Below are positions 27,355-37,103 of a stretch of DNA of 64,000 bases, in pieces. The DNA comes from Methylobacterium sp. C25 (GTDB lineage Bacteria > Pseudomonadota > Alphaproteobacteria > Rhizobiales > Beijerinckiaceae). The notes beneath the pieces are model-generated. The model was not told the origin of the DNA, did not search any database, and worked only from the letters and a program-made list of their open reading frames with translations. A program made the position numbers and the translations under genes. Position 1 is the first letter of the stretch. Every line of letters starts with the position of its first letter. Location of the stretch: assembly GCF_021352225.1 (NCBI RefSeq), contig NZ_JAAUVI010000013.1:1-64000 (forward strand), written 5' to 3'.

Positions 27355-28644
27355 TCAGTCCTTCTCGAGCCCCGCGATCGCCCGCGCGAAATCACGCGCC
27401 GCGAACGGTTCCAGATCCTCGACGCCCTCGCCGACCCCGATGAAGTGAACCGGCAGGCCGAATTTTGCCGCCAGTGCCACGAGGATGCCGCCGCGGGCCG
27501 TGCCGTCGAGCTTGGTCATGACGAGGCCGCTGATCGGCGCCGCCTGCGAGAACAGCTCGACCTGGCTTAGGGCATTCTGGCCGACCGTGGCATCGAGCAC
27601 GAGAAGGGCGGCATGAGGCGCCTCGGGATCGTGCTTCCGGATGACACGGACGATCTTTTCGAGTTCGGCCATCAGGCCCGCTTTGTTCTGGAGACGGCCG
27701 GCCGTGTCGATCAGCAGCACGTCGGTGCCGTTCGCCTTCGCCTCCTTGAGTGCGTCGAAGGCAAGTCCTGCCGCGTCGGCGCCCTGCTCGCGGCTGATGA
27801 CGGGCGTACCCGTGCGCTCGCCCCAGACGCGGAGCTGCTCAATGGCCGCCGCGCGGAACGTGTCGCCGGCGGCGAGCATAACGCTGTGGCCTTCGGCCTT
27901 CAGCTTGAGGGAGAGCTTGCCGATGGTCGTGGTCTTGCCGGCGCCGTTCACGCCGACCATCAGGATCACGTAGGGCTTCTTTGCCGCATCGACGACGAGC
28001 GGCTTGGCCACCGGAGTCAGCGCGGTCTCGACCTCGCTCGCCAGGATGGCGCGGACCTCGTCCGGCGAGATGCCCTTCTCGTAGCGGCCCTTGCCCACGG
28101 CCTCCGAGATCCGCATGGCGGTCTCGACGCCGAAATCTGCCTGGATCAGGGCATCCTCGAGTTCTTCGAGCGTATCGGCATCGAGCTTTCGCTTGGTGAA
28201 GAGTCCGGTGACCCGTTCGGACAGTGCCGACGAGGTTCGCTTCATCCCGAAGGTGAGCCGGCTCCACCATCCGCGCTTCTGCTCCGGCTCCCCAGCAGTC
28301 TCAGGCTCGACGTCCAGGGCCGGCACCGGGATGGGCTGGAGATCCAGCTTGGCGTTCTCTTCCTCCGCGGCCACGTCAGACCCGTCGGCCGGCTGGAGGT
28401 CCGCGCCTTCGACCTCGTCGGGGATCTGGTTCTTCTCCGCATCGTCCTGCGCCGGCTCGCTCGGCGGCATCGGAACGGCGGCGACCTCTTCGGCTCCCGT
28501 TGCGAAGTCGGGCTGCCCTTCGGATTCGGAGGCTGGCGAGGCGGGATCTGCGGTTTCCGGATGCTCCGCGGCCTCCGGCTCGGCCGTCTCGCCCTTTCGT
28601 CCAAAGAGGCGTCCGAGCCAGCCCGGCTTCTCGTCTCGACTCAT
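27355..28644 (-). CDS. ftsY: Signal recognition particle receptor FtsY
   Basis: 429 residues. The first 125 are acidic and Pro/Glu/Ala-rich (the A region that contacts membrane), then come the N domain and the GTPase G domain. P-loop GVNGAGKTTTIGKL, DTAGRLQNKAGLM, TKLDGTARGGILVALA and the C-terminal HFIGVGEGVEDLEPF are all present. It docks ribosome-SRP complexes to the SecYEG translocon. An AGGAG upstream supports the ATG at 28644. The pseudouridine synthase gene starts divergently 41 bases away. Confidence 0.97.
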   Translation of the reverse strand: MSRDEKPGWLGRLFGRKGETAEPEAAEHPETADPASPASESEGQPDFATGAEEVAAVPMPPSEPAQDDAEKNQIPDEVEGADLQPADGSDVAAEEENAKLDLQPIPVPALDVEPETAGEPEQKRGWWSRLTFGMKRTSSALSERVTGLFTKRKLDADTLEELEDALIQADFGVETAMRISEAVGKGRYEKGISPDEVRAILASEVETALTPVAKPLVVDAAKKPYVILMVGVNGAGKTTTIGKLSLKLKAEGHSVMLAAGDTFRAAAIEQLRVWGERTGTPVISREQGADAAGLAFDALKEAKANGTDVLLIDTAGRLQNKAGLMAELEKIVRVIRKHDPEAPHAALLVLDATVGQNALSQVELFSQAAPISGLVMTKLDGTARGGILVALAAKFGLPVHFIGVGEGVEDLEPFAARDFARAIAGLEKD

Positions 28645-28685
28645 CCGTACTTGCTCCTGCGGGCACTCGGTTCTAGCCGGGTGCC

Positions 28686-29378
28686 ATGGTCCCGACTGAC
28701 ATAGGCGTGCGCCTCCTCTACCGCGATGCCCTGATGCTCGTCATCGACAAGCCTGCGGGTTTGCCGGTGCATCCGGGCCCGAAAGGCGGCCCTACCGTGA
28801 CGGATCATCTCGACGGGCTTCGCTTCGGCCTCCCCCGCCGTCCGCAGGCCGCGCATCGGCTCGATCGCGATACGTCGGGCTGCCTCGTTCTCGGGCGGCA
28901 CCCGAAGGCTCTGGCGCGGCTCAACAAGCTTTTTGCGGATGGCCGCGTCGACAAAACGTACTGGGCGATCGTGGAGGGTGACCCCGGAGAAGATGGCGGC
29001 GTCATCGATCTTGCCCTGGCCCGGCGCTCGGACGATCCGCGGAGCTGGTGGATGAAGGTGGACGCGGCGGGCGATCCCTCCCTGACCCGCTGGCGCGTGC
29101 GTGGCCGCAGTGCCGACCGCACCAGCGCGTGGCTGGAACTCGCCCCAGAGACCGGGCGCACGCACCAGCTCCGTGTCCACTGCGCTGCCATGGGTTGGCC
29201 GATCCGGGGTGACGCTGTCTACGGAACGGCTCCGCGCCAGGGCGGTCCCGGATTGCAGTTGCATGCGCAAGCGCTCGCTCTGCCGCTCTATCCGAAGAAG
29301 CCGCCGATCCGGATCGCGGCGCCCCCTCGCGCTCACATGATGCCGAACCTCACTGATTGCGGCTTCGTCTTGGACTGA
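28686..29378 (+). CDS. RluA-family RNA pseudouridine synthase
   Basis: 230 residues with the RluA catalytic motif HRLDRDTSGCLVLGRHP (Asp is the nucleophile), plus YRDALMLVIDKPAGLPVHPG at the N-terminus and ETGRTHQLRVHCAAMGWPI further on. There is no S4 domain, which fits the short RluA/TruC-type enzymes that modify tRNA position 32 or 23S rRNA 746 rather than RluC/RluD. The exact RNA target cannot be told from sequence, so no symbol is assigned. Divergent from ftsY. Confidence 0.9.
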   Translation: MVPTDIGVRLLYRDALMLVIDKPAGLPVHPGPKGGPTVTDHLDGLRFGLPRRPQAAHRLDRDTSGCLVLGRHPKALARLNKLFADGRVDKTYWAIVEGDPGEDGGVIDLALARRSDDPRSWWMKVDAAGDPSLTRWRVRGRSADRTSAWLELAPETGRTHQLRVHCAAMGWPIRGDAVYGTAPRQGGPGLQLHAQALALPLYPKKPPIRIAAPPRAHMMPNLTDCGFVLD

Positions 29379-29534
29379 ATTCGGACTTCGCGCAGGCGTC
29401 CGTGGATTCACGAATATTCGAAAAGGCTTCGGCGTCGTTCTGGCAGAAAAACGCAGCGGGCGATAAAGCTTGGCTGCGCAGGACGACCCCCGCATCCCGC
29501 AAAGGCGTCTTCCGGCACTTCCCGAGACTGTAAC

Positions 29535-30578
29535 ATGACGTCATTCCTGCGCGCGGCGGCGTTCGCTGCCGGCTTGCTTCCGACGCTCGCCGTCCTGCCG
29601 TCATACGCGGCGCCGAGGGAGCCCTTCGAGATGGTCAAGGGCTGGGAGGTCGAGCGCAACGTCGGCGACACGAGCGCCAATCCCTGCCTGATCAGCAAGA
29701 CCTACCAGGACAAGGAAGACCACAATCTCATCAACGGGATCGTCTTCGCACTCAACGGCTCGGAGGCGGCGCTCGCCCTCGTCTACCAAGGGTGGGAGTG
29801 GGACAAGGACGAGAAGGTCAAGGCGTCGATCCTCGCCGGCAAGAAGGTTCTGAAGAAGCAGGCGAATTGGTCCGGCGACGCCCAGACGCTCGCTTCGAGC
29901 TTCCCCACCAGCATCGTGCCGGATCTGCTGGCCGCCGACACCATCGTCCTGAAGTTCGACAACGGCGATGCCGATTTCGACATCACCGGCTTCCCCCAGG
30001 CCTACGAGTCGCTGCGCCGCTGCGATGCCACGCCGGTAAAGTCAGCCGCTCCGTCCGCAGAGGCGCCTGCCGCTCCCGCTGCCTCCGCAACGGCTGCCGC
30101 TCAGGCTGCCGCCGCTGCGGCCATTCCGGCGCCGGCCGCGACGCCTCCGACGCCGCCTGCGGCCAAGCCCGCGGTGCTGCCCTCGCAGCCTCGCATCCAG
30201 GCTTACATCCTCGGCGTGATGCTGCAGCAGGTCGTCAAGGAATGCGAGGTCTCGACCAACGGCAAGCAGCGCTCGGCGCTCGATGCCAAGATGGACGGCA
30301 TGAAGTCGGAAATGTCGGCCCTCGAAGCACCCGTGCGCGAGCAGGTCGCCAAGCGGCCCGAGCCGCATTGCCCGCCTGCCCAAGACGAGCCGAAGTTCCA
30401 AACGACCCTGTCGGATTTCCTCGCGAACTCGCCGGAGGATTTTTCGGCCCTGATGGAGAAGCGTGGTGCCGAGGAGGCCGCCAAGGCTCAGGCCAAGACC
30501 GAGGCTCAGAAGACCGAGACGCCGAAGGCCGATGCTCCTGCCACGGAGGCGCCGAAAGCCGACACGCCGAAGCCCTGA
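29535..30578 (+). CDS. Secreted Ala/Pro-rich protein of unknown function
   Basis: 347 residues. The signal peptide (AAAFAAGLLPTLAVLPSYAA) is followed by a compact domain of about 140 residues with two cysteines (NPCLISKTY; LRRCDATP) and DNGDADFDITGFPQAYESL. Then come a low-complexity Ala/Pro linker near 165-215, a helical segment with two more cysteines (VVKECEVS; EPHCPPAQ), and a lysine-rich tail with repeated ETPKADAPATEAPKAD-like units. I do not recognise the family; the first domain is only faintly like invasion-associated protein B. Likely periplasmic or envelope-associated. Followed by a strong terminator shared with trcR. Confidence 0.75.
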   Translation: MTSFLRAAAFAAGLLPTLAVLPSYAAPREPFEMVKGWEVERNVGDTSANPCLISKTYQDKEDHNLINGIVFALNGSEAALALVYQGWEWDKDEKVKASILAGKKVLKKQANWSGDAQTLASSFPTSIVPDLLAADTIVLKFDNGDADFDITGFPQAYESLRRCDATPVKSAAPSAEAPAAPAASATAAAQAAAAAAIPAPAATPPTPPAAKPAVLPSQPRIQAYILGVMLQQVVKECEVSTNGKQRSALDAKMDGMKSEMSALEAPVREQVAKRPEPHCPPAQDEPKFQTTLSDFLANSPEDFSALMEKRGAEEAAKAQAKTEAQKTETPKADAPATEAPKADTPKP

Positions 30579-30593
30579 GGGCCTTCCGGCAAA

Positions 30594-30628
30594 GAGAAAC
30601 CCGCCGGCGCAAGGCCGGCGGGTTTCTC
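30594..30628. terminator. Bidirectional Rho-independent terminator
   Basis: A 15-base perfect stem (GAGAAACCCGCCGGC, loop GCAAG, complementary arm) lies 15 bases after the secreted-protein stop. The AAAC/GTTT ends of the stem supply U-tracts in both directions, so it can serve this gene and the convergent trcR gene. Confidence 0.9.
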
Positions 30629-30661
30629 ATGTGTCGCTGATGGTCGCGGAGGGGCGACGGC

Positions 30662-31348
30662 TCAGTCTTCGTCGTCGTCTTCGTTCGGGCGCTGCATGCC
30701 CTTGAGCTTGGCGAACACGGCATCCTGGTCGATGTCCTCGTGTTCGTCGCCCCTCGGCGCGGTGGAGATCTCGGTCGGAAGAAGGGTCGGGCCGCTCTCG
30801 GCCGGGACGACCGCGGGACGGTCCTTGGCGGCCTTGCCGACCTCGAAGTCGAGATCGATCTGCGAGCAAAGCGCGAGCGTCACCGGGTCGAGCGGCTGCA
30901 GCGATCCCGAATTCCAGTGGGTGCGGTCGCGGATCTGCTGGATCGTCGACTTGGTGGTGCCGACGAGTCGGATGATCTGCGCGTCCTTCAGTTCGGGATG
31001 GTTGCGCAGCAGCCAGAGAATGGCGTTCGGGCGATCCTGACGGCGCGAGAGCGGGGTGTATCGCGGACCCTTGGTGGTGCGCTTGACCTCGGGGAGCTTC
31101 ACCTTCGAGACGGCGATCTTGAGCTTGTGGCTCGGCGATTTCTGCGCCTTCTCGATTTCCTCACGCGTGAGCTGGCCCGTGGTGATCGGGTCGAGGCCCT
31201 TGATGCCGGCCGCGACTTCGCCGTCGGCGATGCCCTTCACCTCGAGCGGATGCAGATGGCAGAAGTCCGCGATCTGCTCGAAAGCGAGCGACGTGTTCTC
31301 CACCAGCCATACGGCGGTGGCTTTGGGCATCAGCGGTCCCTGGGACAT
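30662..31348 (-). CDS. trcR: Cell cycle transcriptional regulator TrcR (DUF1013)
   Basis: 228 residues matching the alphaproteobacterial DUF1013 family: MPKATAVWLVENTSLAFEQI, then ADFCHLHPLEVKGIADGEVA, GIKGLDPITTGQLTREEI, KGPRYTPLSRRQDRPNAI and the helix-turn-helix-like LKDAQIIRLVGTTKSTIQQI. TrcR associates with RNA polymerase and promotes transcription of cell-cycle genes in Caulobacter (family knowledge). The acidic C-terminus (NEDDDED) is typical. Start at the ATG at 31348, six codons before the internal MPKAT, as in family members. Confidence 0.92.
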   Translation of the reverse strand: MSQGPLMPKATAVWLVENTSLAFEQIADFCHLHPLEVKGIADGEVAAGIKGLDPITTGQLTREEIEKAQKSPSHKLKIAVSKVKLPEVKRTTKGPRYTPLSRRQDRPNAILWLLRNHPELKDAQIIRLVGTTKSTIQQIRDRTHWNSGSLQPLDPVTLALCSQIDLDFEVGKAAKDRPAVVPAESGPTLLPTEISTAPRGDEHEDIDQDAVFAKLKGMQRPNEDDDED

Positions 31349-31507
31349 CGGGTCGGCTCCGGTATTGGATGCGTGTGCGTGAAACGCGGCGTCGCGGACG
31401 AAGAACCGCTGTCTCCGGCCTGACCCTTCAGGTCCGGAAATCCCGTCTCACGCTGAATAAGGGAAGCGATCCCTATACAGGCACGCCGGGGGGGCGTGCA
31501 ATCGGGA

Positions 31508-32965
31508 TCACGCGGCTCGGCGCGAAGGACGCCGCCGCGGTTTATTCAGCCGGCGCCAGCCGATGATCAGCCCGGTCAGGGCGATGATCGCCGCGAGACC
31601 GTTGAGCAGCCAGTGCAGTGCATGCCGCGCGGACGGATGCACAAGCAGCAGCGGTAGGTCGAACCGATGCAGGGCCGAAAAGAGCCAGCGGTCGAGGCGG
31701 CCAGAACGGTCGAGGCGGTCGAGGATCTGGCCCGTCGCCGGATCGATGTGCAGCCAGGTCGCCTCTTCGTCTTCGAAGCGCAGCCGCAGCACCGGGAGGA
31801 CACGATCGCCGTGAACGGCGTAGTAGTAGACGTCGTATTCGCTCAGGCGTTCGACCGTGGGTGGATGAGGGGCCGGAACCGCGCGGATCGCTGCGCGCAG
31901 GATTTCGTCTTCGCTGACGGGACCGCCATCGGCGCCCTTCACCTTCTCTTCGCCAGAACCGAGCGACTGGATCAGCCAGCGGCCGCCGAGGCGGGTGAAG
32001 CGCACGGACTTCGCATCGGGGCTCGCTCGCTCCCGCAACGTGGAAGGATCGAGGCCGACCGGTGCACCTTCCCCCGCATAGGCCGAGAGCCAATCGGTCG
32101 GCGGCGTGCGCGAGTTGAACCAAGCGTTCGGGTTCATCGAGAGCCATCCACTGATGATGAAGGTGGTGAGCGTCACCCCCCCGACGATGCCGAACAGGTG
32201 GTGCCAGCGGGCGGCGCCACGGTAGGGCGACACGTCGCCATGCGGATAATGCCGCCGCAGCCTGATCCGCCAGATCCCGAGGACCATGCCGCTCAGGGCG
32301 CCGAGGCAGGCAAAGCCGGAAATCCAGACGACGACGTCATGCCAGAGCTCCGGCCGCGCCCGGATCGGCGTCAGGTAGATCCAGTGGATGACCGAGCCGA
32401 CCCAGTTCCAGCCGCGTTCGAACCGGGTCGTCTTCTGAGCCAGCTCGCCGGTTTTCTCGGAGACGTAGAGCTCGGTGCCGGCGGCATCGCCGAGGGCGAC
32501 CTTTTGGAACGGCCTGAGTCGATTGTAGCGCTGCGTGACCGTCCATTGGTCGCGCTCGACCAGCTCGGACATACCGCGGCCGCCGGCCGTCACGAGCGCC
32601 TCGGCCGCGCTCGCCGTCCCCACAGGCTTGCCGGTACGGCCGGAGATCGTCAGTGGCTCACCTGCGGGTGAAGCCAGTCGATAGACCGGCTCGCCGGCTC
32701 GCATGTGCAGCTCGAAGTTTGCCGGAGGACGCGGAACGCCGGAGGCAACGAGCGCCGAGTCCGGCGACACCGTCACCTGTTCCCAGGCGATGGGAGCGAG
32801 CCGGGCGAGTCGTTCAGGCTCAGACAGGCTCGGGAACGGCACGTAGAGCATCACCAGCCCCGAGCCGATCCACAGGGCGAAGAACAGCCCGAGCACGATC
32901 CCAAGCCAGCGGTGGCTGAGGATCAGCCACCGTTTGCCGGCCTTGAGCAGGCGTCTCCTCACCAA
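31508..32965 (-). CDS. PepSY-associated transmembrane protein
   Basis: 485 residues of the PepSY_TM family. An N-terminal helix (LGIVLGLFFALWIGSGLVMLY), periplasmic PepSY-like regions, further helices (VVWISGFACLGALSGMVLGIW; LFGIVGGVTLTTFIISGWL) and a final helix (WLLNGLAAIIALTGLIIGWR) are visible. Conserved histidines sit in SHRWLGI, GSVIHWIY and WHHLFGI. Such proteins accompany TonB-dependent receptors and are thought to reduce or process imported metal chelates. It overlaps the end of the TonB receptor gene by seven bases and therefore belongs to the same riboswitch-controlled operon. Confidence 0.85.
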   Translation of the reverse strand: MVRRRLLKAGKRWLILSHRWLGIVLGLFFALWIGSGLVMLYVPFPSLSEPERLARLAPIAWEQVTVSPDSALVASGVPRPPANFELHMRAGEPVYRLASPAGEPLTISGRTGKPVGTASAAEALVTAGGRGMSELVERDQWTVTQRYNRLRPFQKVALGDAAGTELYVSEKTGELAQKTTRFERGWNWVGSVIHWIYLTPIRARPELWHDVVVWISGFACLGALSGMVLGIWRIRLRRHYPHGDVSPYRGAARWHHLFGIVGGVTLTTFIISGWLSMNPNAWFNSRTPPTDWLSAYAGEGAPVGLDPSTLRERASPDAKSVRFTRLGGRWLIQSLGSGEEKVKGADGGPVSEDEILRAAIRAVPAPHPPTVERLSEYDVYYYAVHGDRVLPVLRLRFEDEEATWLHIDPATGQILDRLDRSGRLDRWLFSALHRFDLPLLLVHPSARHALHWLLNGLAAIIALTGLIIGWRRLNKPRRRPSRRAA

Positions 32966-35211
32966 GCCACCGTGTACGCGACCTCGAAGGAACGAGGCCG
33001 GCCGAGCAGCCAGTTCGTTCCGACTCCGTCGACCGAATTGCCGTCGATGGCGTAGATCTTGTCGAAGAGATTGTAGACGCGGAACGAAGCCCGCGAGCTC
33101 GGCGTGACCTGGTAGTCGAGCCCGAGATTGACCAGCGTGTAGGGCGGCAGCTTCGCGGTGTTTCCGAAATCGCTGAAGACGTGGCCGACGTTCTGCAGGC
33201 CGATCCGGGCCTCCCAGTCACGGGCGAAGGCCCAGTTCAGCCAGACATTGGCGACGCGCTCGGGCACGAAAATCGGCTGCTTGCCAGCATAGGACACGCC
33301 GCCCTGGATGAACTGGTCGTACTGGGCATGCAGCATGGCGATGTTGGCATCGATGCGCCAGCCCGCGGGCAGGTTCAGCGACATGGCCGCCTCGACGCCC
33401 TGCGAGGATTGCTGACCGACCTGGGTCGAGACGGTCGGGTTGCCTGGCACCGCCGAGATCAGGTTGTTCTTGGTGATGTGATAGCCGGCGAGCGTCCATT
33501 CGAGACGGCGGTCGAAGGCATAACCCTTGGCGCCGAGCTCGACCTGCTCACCGGTGGAGAGCTGGAATCCCGCGAGCGACTGCGAGAGCGTGATCAGGCT
33601 GCCGACCGGATCGGTCGCTGTGGCGTATTGCGCATAGAGCGTGGTGTCCTTGGTCGCGTTGTAGAGCAGCGCGAAGCGGTAACCGAGGGCTCGGAACGAG
33701 CGGTCGAAAGTAGCGCCGGTCTGCAGGTTCTCGCGGTGGAGCGTCGGCGCATCGAAGCGCACGCCGGTCAGGAACGAGAGCTGGTCGGTGAGCTGCAGCC
33801 GGTTCTCGGCGAAGACCGAGGCCTGGTTCGTCGTCGTGTCGTAGGCCGGGATCGCGCGGGCATTGGCGGGGAAATAGCCGGGGTCGTAGCCGAAGAGCGG
33901 AATGCTGTAGCCCGGGACCACGTCGCCCGAGGCGGCGTCGGCGTTGAAATTGTTGGTGTGGCGGAACGAGATGCGGTTCACGTCGAAGCCCGCCGAGAAC
34001 TGGTTTGCGAGGCCGAACAACTCTCCTCGGAAAGTGGCGTCGAGCCGATTCCCGATCTGCTCCTGCTGATGATAAATCTCGAGGAAGTCGGAGCGGTCGA
34101 CGAGGCTCGTCGCCGGGTTGAACCGGTACTGTTCGGTCTCCTGCCAGTGCCGGCGCGATTGCAGCCGGTAGGAGGTGTTGCGGACGGTGATGTCGGCCGT
34201 CGGCGTCCATTCCGTCTTCAGCTGGGTCCAGTTGTCGGCCCAGGAGATCCGCGAATCGCGGACGTTGTAGTTCTTGAAGCGGGTGCTCTCGAGGATGCGG
34301 CCGTTGACCAGCGGCGTACCCCAGTAGTTCGAGGGCTCCTGGTAGCCGAAATCGTGCGAGAGCGTGAAGGACAGGTTCGGCGTTGCCTGGAACAGCAGGG
34401 CGCCCGAGACCGCGAGGTTCCGGAACTCGCCGTGAGGATTCACCCAGCCATCCGAGCGGTTGCCGCTGATGTTCAGGCGGTAGGCCACGGACTCGCCGAG
34501 CGGCCCGGTGGAATCGAGGGCGACGCGCGCCGTGCCCTGGGAGCCGCCTCCGACGCGCACCACGTTCTGGGGCGTGAAGGAGGGCTGCTTCGAGACGACG
34601 TTGACGATGCCGCCGATGGCCCCGTCGCCATAGAGCACCGAGGCCGGTCCGCGCAGGACCTCGATGCGCTCGACGTTCCAGGTGTCAAAGGGGAAGGTGA
34701 CGGTGCCGGCGCCGACATACATGCGGGTGCCGTCGTAAAGCGTCTGCACCGAGTTCGGCCCGGCAAAGCCCCGGCTCGTGAAGCTGCCGATGCCGAAGCC
34801 CGGCGAGCCGTAGGAGGTGATGCCGGTGGCGTTCTGCGAGACGGCGTCGAGCACAGAATTCTGGCCGCGGATGCGCGCGGCCTCGCCCGAGATCACGTCG
34901 ACGCTCGCCGGCGTCTCCATCGGCGTCAGGCCGAGGCGGCTGCCGCTGCGGGACGGCGTGTCGAGGTTGAGGCCGACTGGCGAGGAATGGGTCAGGCTGA
35001 CCTTCTGAGGGCTCGCACCGACGCCGTAGGCCTCGGCGGGGGCATTCGCCGACAGCGCGGCCTGGCCCTGGACGGAGATCTCGTCGAGATGCTCGCGTCC
35101 GGTCGCCACGACCTGGGCCTGGGCGGCGTGGATCTGGCCGAGGACGGCAAGAGCGAGCGAGGCTGGGATCGACGCGGTCGGCGCGCGGTGTCGGCTATGT
35201 CGGGTCGTCAT
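32959..35211 (-). CDS. TonB-dependent outer-membrane receptor under cobalamin riboswitch control
   Basis: About 750 residues from the ATG at 35211: signal peptide (ASLALAVLGQIHAAQA), plug domain (METPASVDVISGEAARIRGQ; FTSRGFAGPNSVQTLYDGTR; VERIEVLRGPASVLYGDGAI) and a 22-strand barrel ending in an aromatic residue (EVAYTVAW). By sequence it looks like the siderophore-receptor class (FhuA/FecA style). A cobalamin riboswitch lies directly upstream on the same strand, so the transported ligand is more likely a corrinoid or a cobalt chelate than iron. This is inference. The next gene, overlapping, encodes a PepSY membrane protein. A longer start at 35286 is possible but adds a poor signal peptide. 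Confidence 0.88.
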   Translation of the reverse strand: MTTRHSRHRAPTASIPASLALAVLGQIHAAQAQVVATGREHLDEISVQGQAALSANAPAEAYGVGASPQKVSLTHSSPVGLNLDTPSRSGSRLGLTPMETPASVDVISGEAARIRGQNSVLDAVSQNATGITSYGSPGFGIGSFTSRGFAGPNSVQTLYDGTRMYVGAGTVTFPFDTWNVERIEVLRGPASVLYGDGAIGGIVNVVSKQPSFTPQNVVRVGGGSQGTARVALDSTGPLGESVAYRLNISGNRSDGWVNPHGEFRNLAVSGALLFQATPNLSFTLSHDFGYQEPSNYWGTPLVNGRILESTRFKNYNVRDSRISWADNWTQLKTEWTPTADITVRNTSYRLQSRRHWQETEQYRFNPATSLVDRSDFLEIYHQQEQIGNRLDATFRGELFGLANQFSAGFDVNRISFRHTNNFNADAASGDVVPGYSIPLFGYDPGYFPANARAIPAYDTTTNQASVFAENRLQLTDQLSFLTGVRFDAPTLHRENLQTGATFDRSFRALGYRFALLYNATKDTTLYAQYATATDPVGSLITLSQSLAGFQLSTGEQVELGAKGYAFDRRLEWTLAGYHITKNNLISAVPGNPTVSTQVGQQSSQGVEAAMSLNLPAGWRIDANIAMLHAQYDQFIQGGVSYAGKQPIFVPERVANVWLNWAFARDWEARIGLQNVGHVFSDFGNTAKLPPYTLVNLGLDYQVTPSSRASFRVYNLFDKIYAIDGNSVDGVGTNWLLGRPRSFEVAYTVAW

Positions 35212-35337
35212 GGTGATGGCGGAGCTCGGGCAACGGCAGTGGCACGTCACCGCGAACGAGGCCTCGGCACGGGGCATGCCCCGCATCTCGACACCCGCCG
35301 GAGCACCCCGCCCAGCGCGTTTCGCGTGTGACCACGA

Positions 35338-35530
35338 CTGACGGCAGGTCTCCTGGCTCGCGGGTCATTGCCGTCCAACCGTCTTCCCGGGTCGAGCAAC
35401 CCAGTGACATCGGTGGCGGAAGGCTCGCCGCTTACAGTTGCGGGGGCAGCCACGGCATCGGGACACGTCCCTCACCGCGTTCCCTTTTGATCCCTCTCGG
35501 GAACCGTCCCGATCAGCCTGTCGCAGCGCA
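35338..35530 (-). promoter_or_regulatory. Cobalamin (AdoCbl) riboswitch
   Basis: On the reverse strand the aptamer hallmarks appear in order: GATCAAAAGGGAAC near 35,480-35,493, then GTGGCTGCCCCCGCAACTGT followed by AAGCGGCGAG near 35,425-35,455, then CACTGGG, then GGAAGACGG. The conserved 3' B12 box GCCAGGAGACCTGCC follows at 35,343-35,357. The 5' boundary is approximate. About 125 bases separate the aptamer from the TonB receptor ATG. Within that leader a perfect palindrome CGGGGCATGCCCCG (35,270-35,283) may form part of the expression platform. Cobalamin binding should switch off the receptor/PepSY operon. Confidence 0.95.
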
Positions 35531-35617
35531 GGCGGGCAGCGTCAACGGAATGGCCACGCTTCGGCTGTGAATGTTGCCGGCGTGTAACTGGCCGGGCACA
35601 GCTGCCTCGGCGCTGCT

Positions 35618-36562
<945 letters not shown>

Positions 36563-36713
36563 GTCGGACGTCTCTCGTCACGGGAGGCGCCCGTGGGGCG
36601 GGCCGTTGGTCGGCGGCGCTGATACCAGCGGGGGACGAGCGTCACAATGCTTTCATCCGGATCGGCGCCCAATGCCGCCGCTCCTGCACAGAGATCGCCG
36701 TCCGATTGGTGAA

Positions 36714-36941
36714 TCAGGGCTCCAGGAGCCGGTGCAGATGCACGATGAAATAGCGCGTCAGCGCATTGTCGACCGTGGACTGCGCCTTGGCGCGCCAGGC
36801 GATCTGCGCCGAAGCGAAATCGGGGAAGATGCCGACGATGTCGAGGCCTTTCACGTCAGCGAAACGAATGCCGTCGAGGCTCTCCAATTCGCCACCGAAG
36901 ACGAGATGAAGCTTCTGCGCGCTGTCGATCGTGGTTGTCAC
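36714..36941 (-). CDS. DUF4170 family protein
   Basis: A 75-residue cytoplasmic protein with the conserved pattern KLHLVFGGELESLDGIRFAD, then VKGLDIVGIFPDFASAQIAW and YFIVHLHRLLEP, a small family of unknown role found across Hyphomicrobiales. A GGAGAG sits about five bases before the GTG at 36941, which I prefer to a longer frame from 37010. It is co-directional with prs (about 150 bases downstream) and xseA. Confidence 0.85.
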   Translation of the reverse strand: MTTTIDSAQKLHLVFGGELESLDGIRFADVKGLDIVGIFPDFASAQIAWRAKAQSTVDNALTRYFIVHLHRLLEP

Positions 36942-37103
36942 ATGTCTCTCCTGCCGCCCCGGCTCCCAGGCCGCCACCTCTGAAGGCACGAGCCGTGCCG
37001 CGGTTCGCAAAGCCTGTGGCGAGCGTCAACCCAGGCTTGCGCGGGAGGGGGCTGCAAACGCTCTTCCGAGGCGCCGCGACGGCGGGGCCGGGCCGGTCTC
37101 CGG

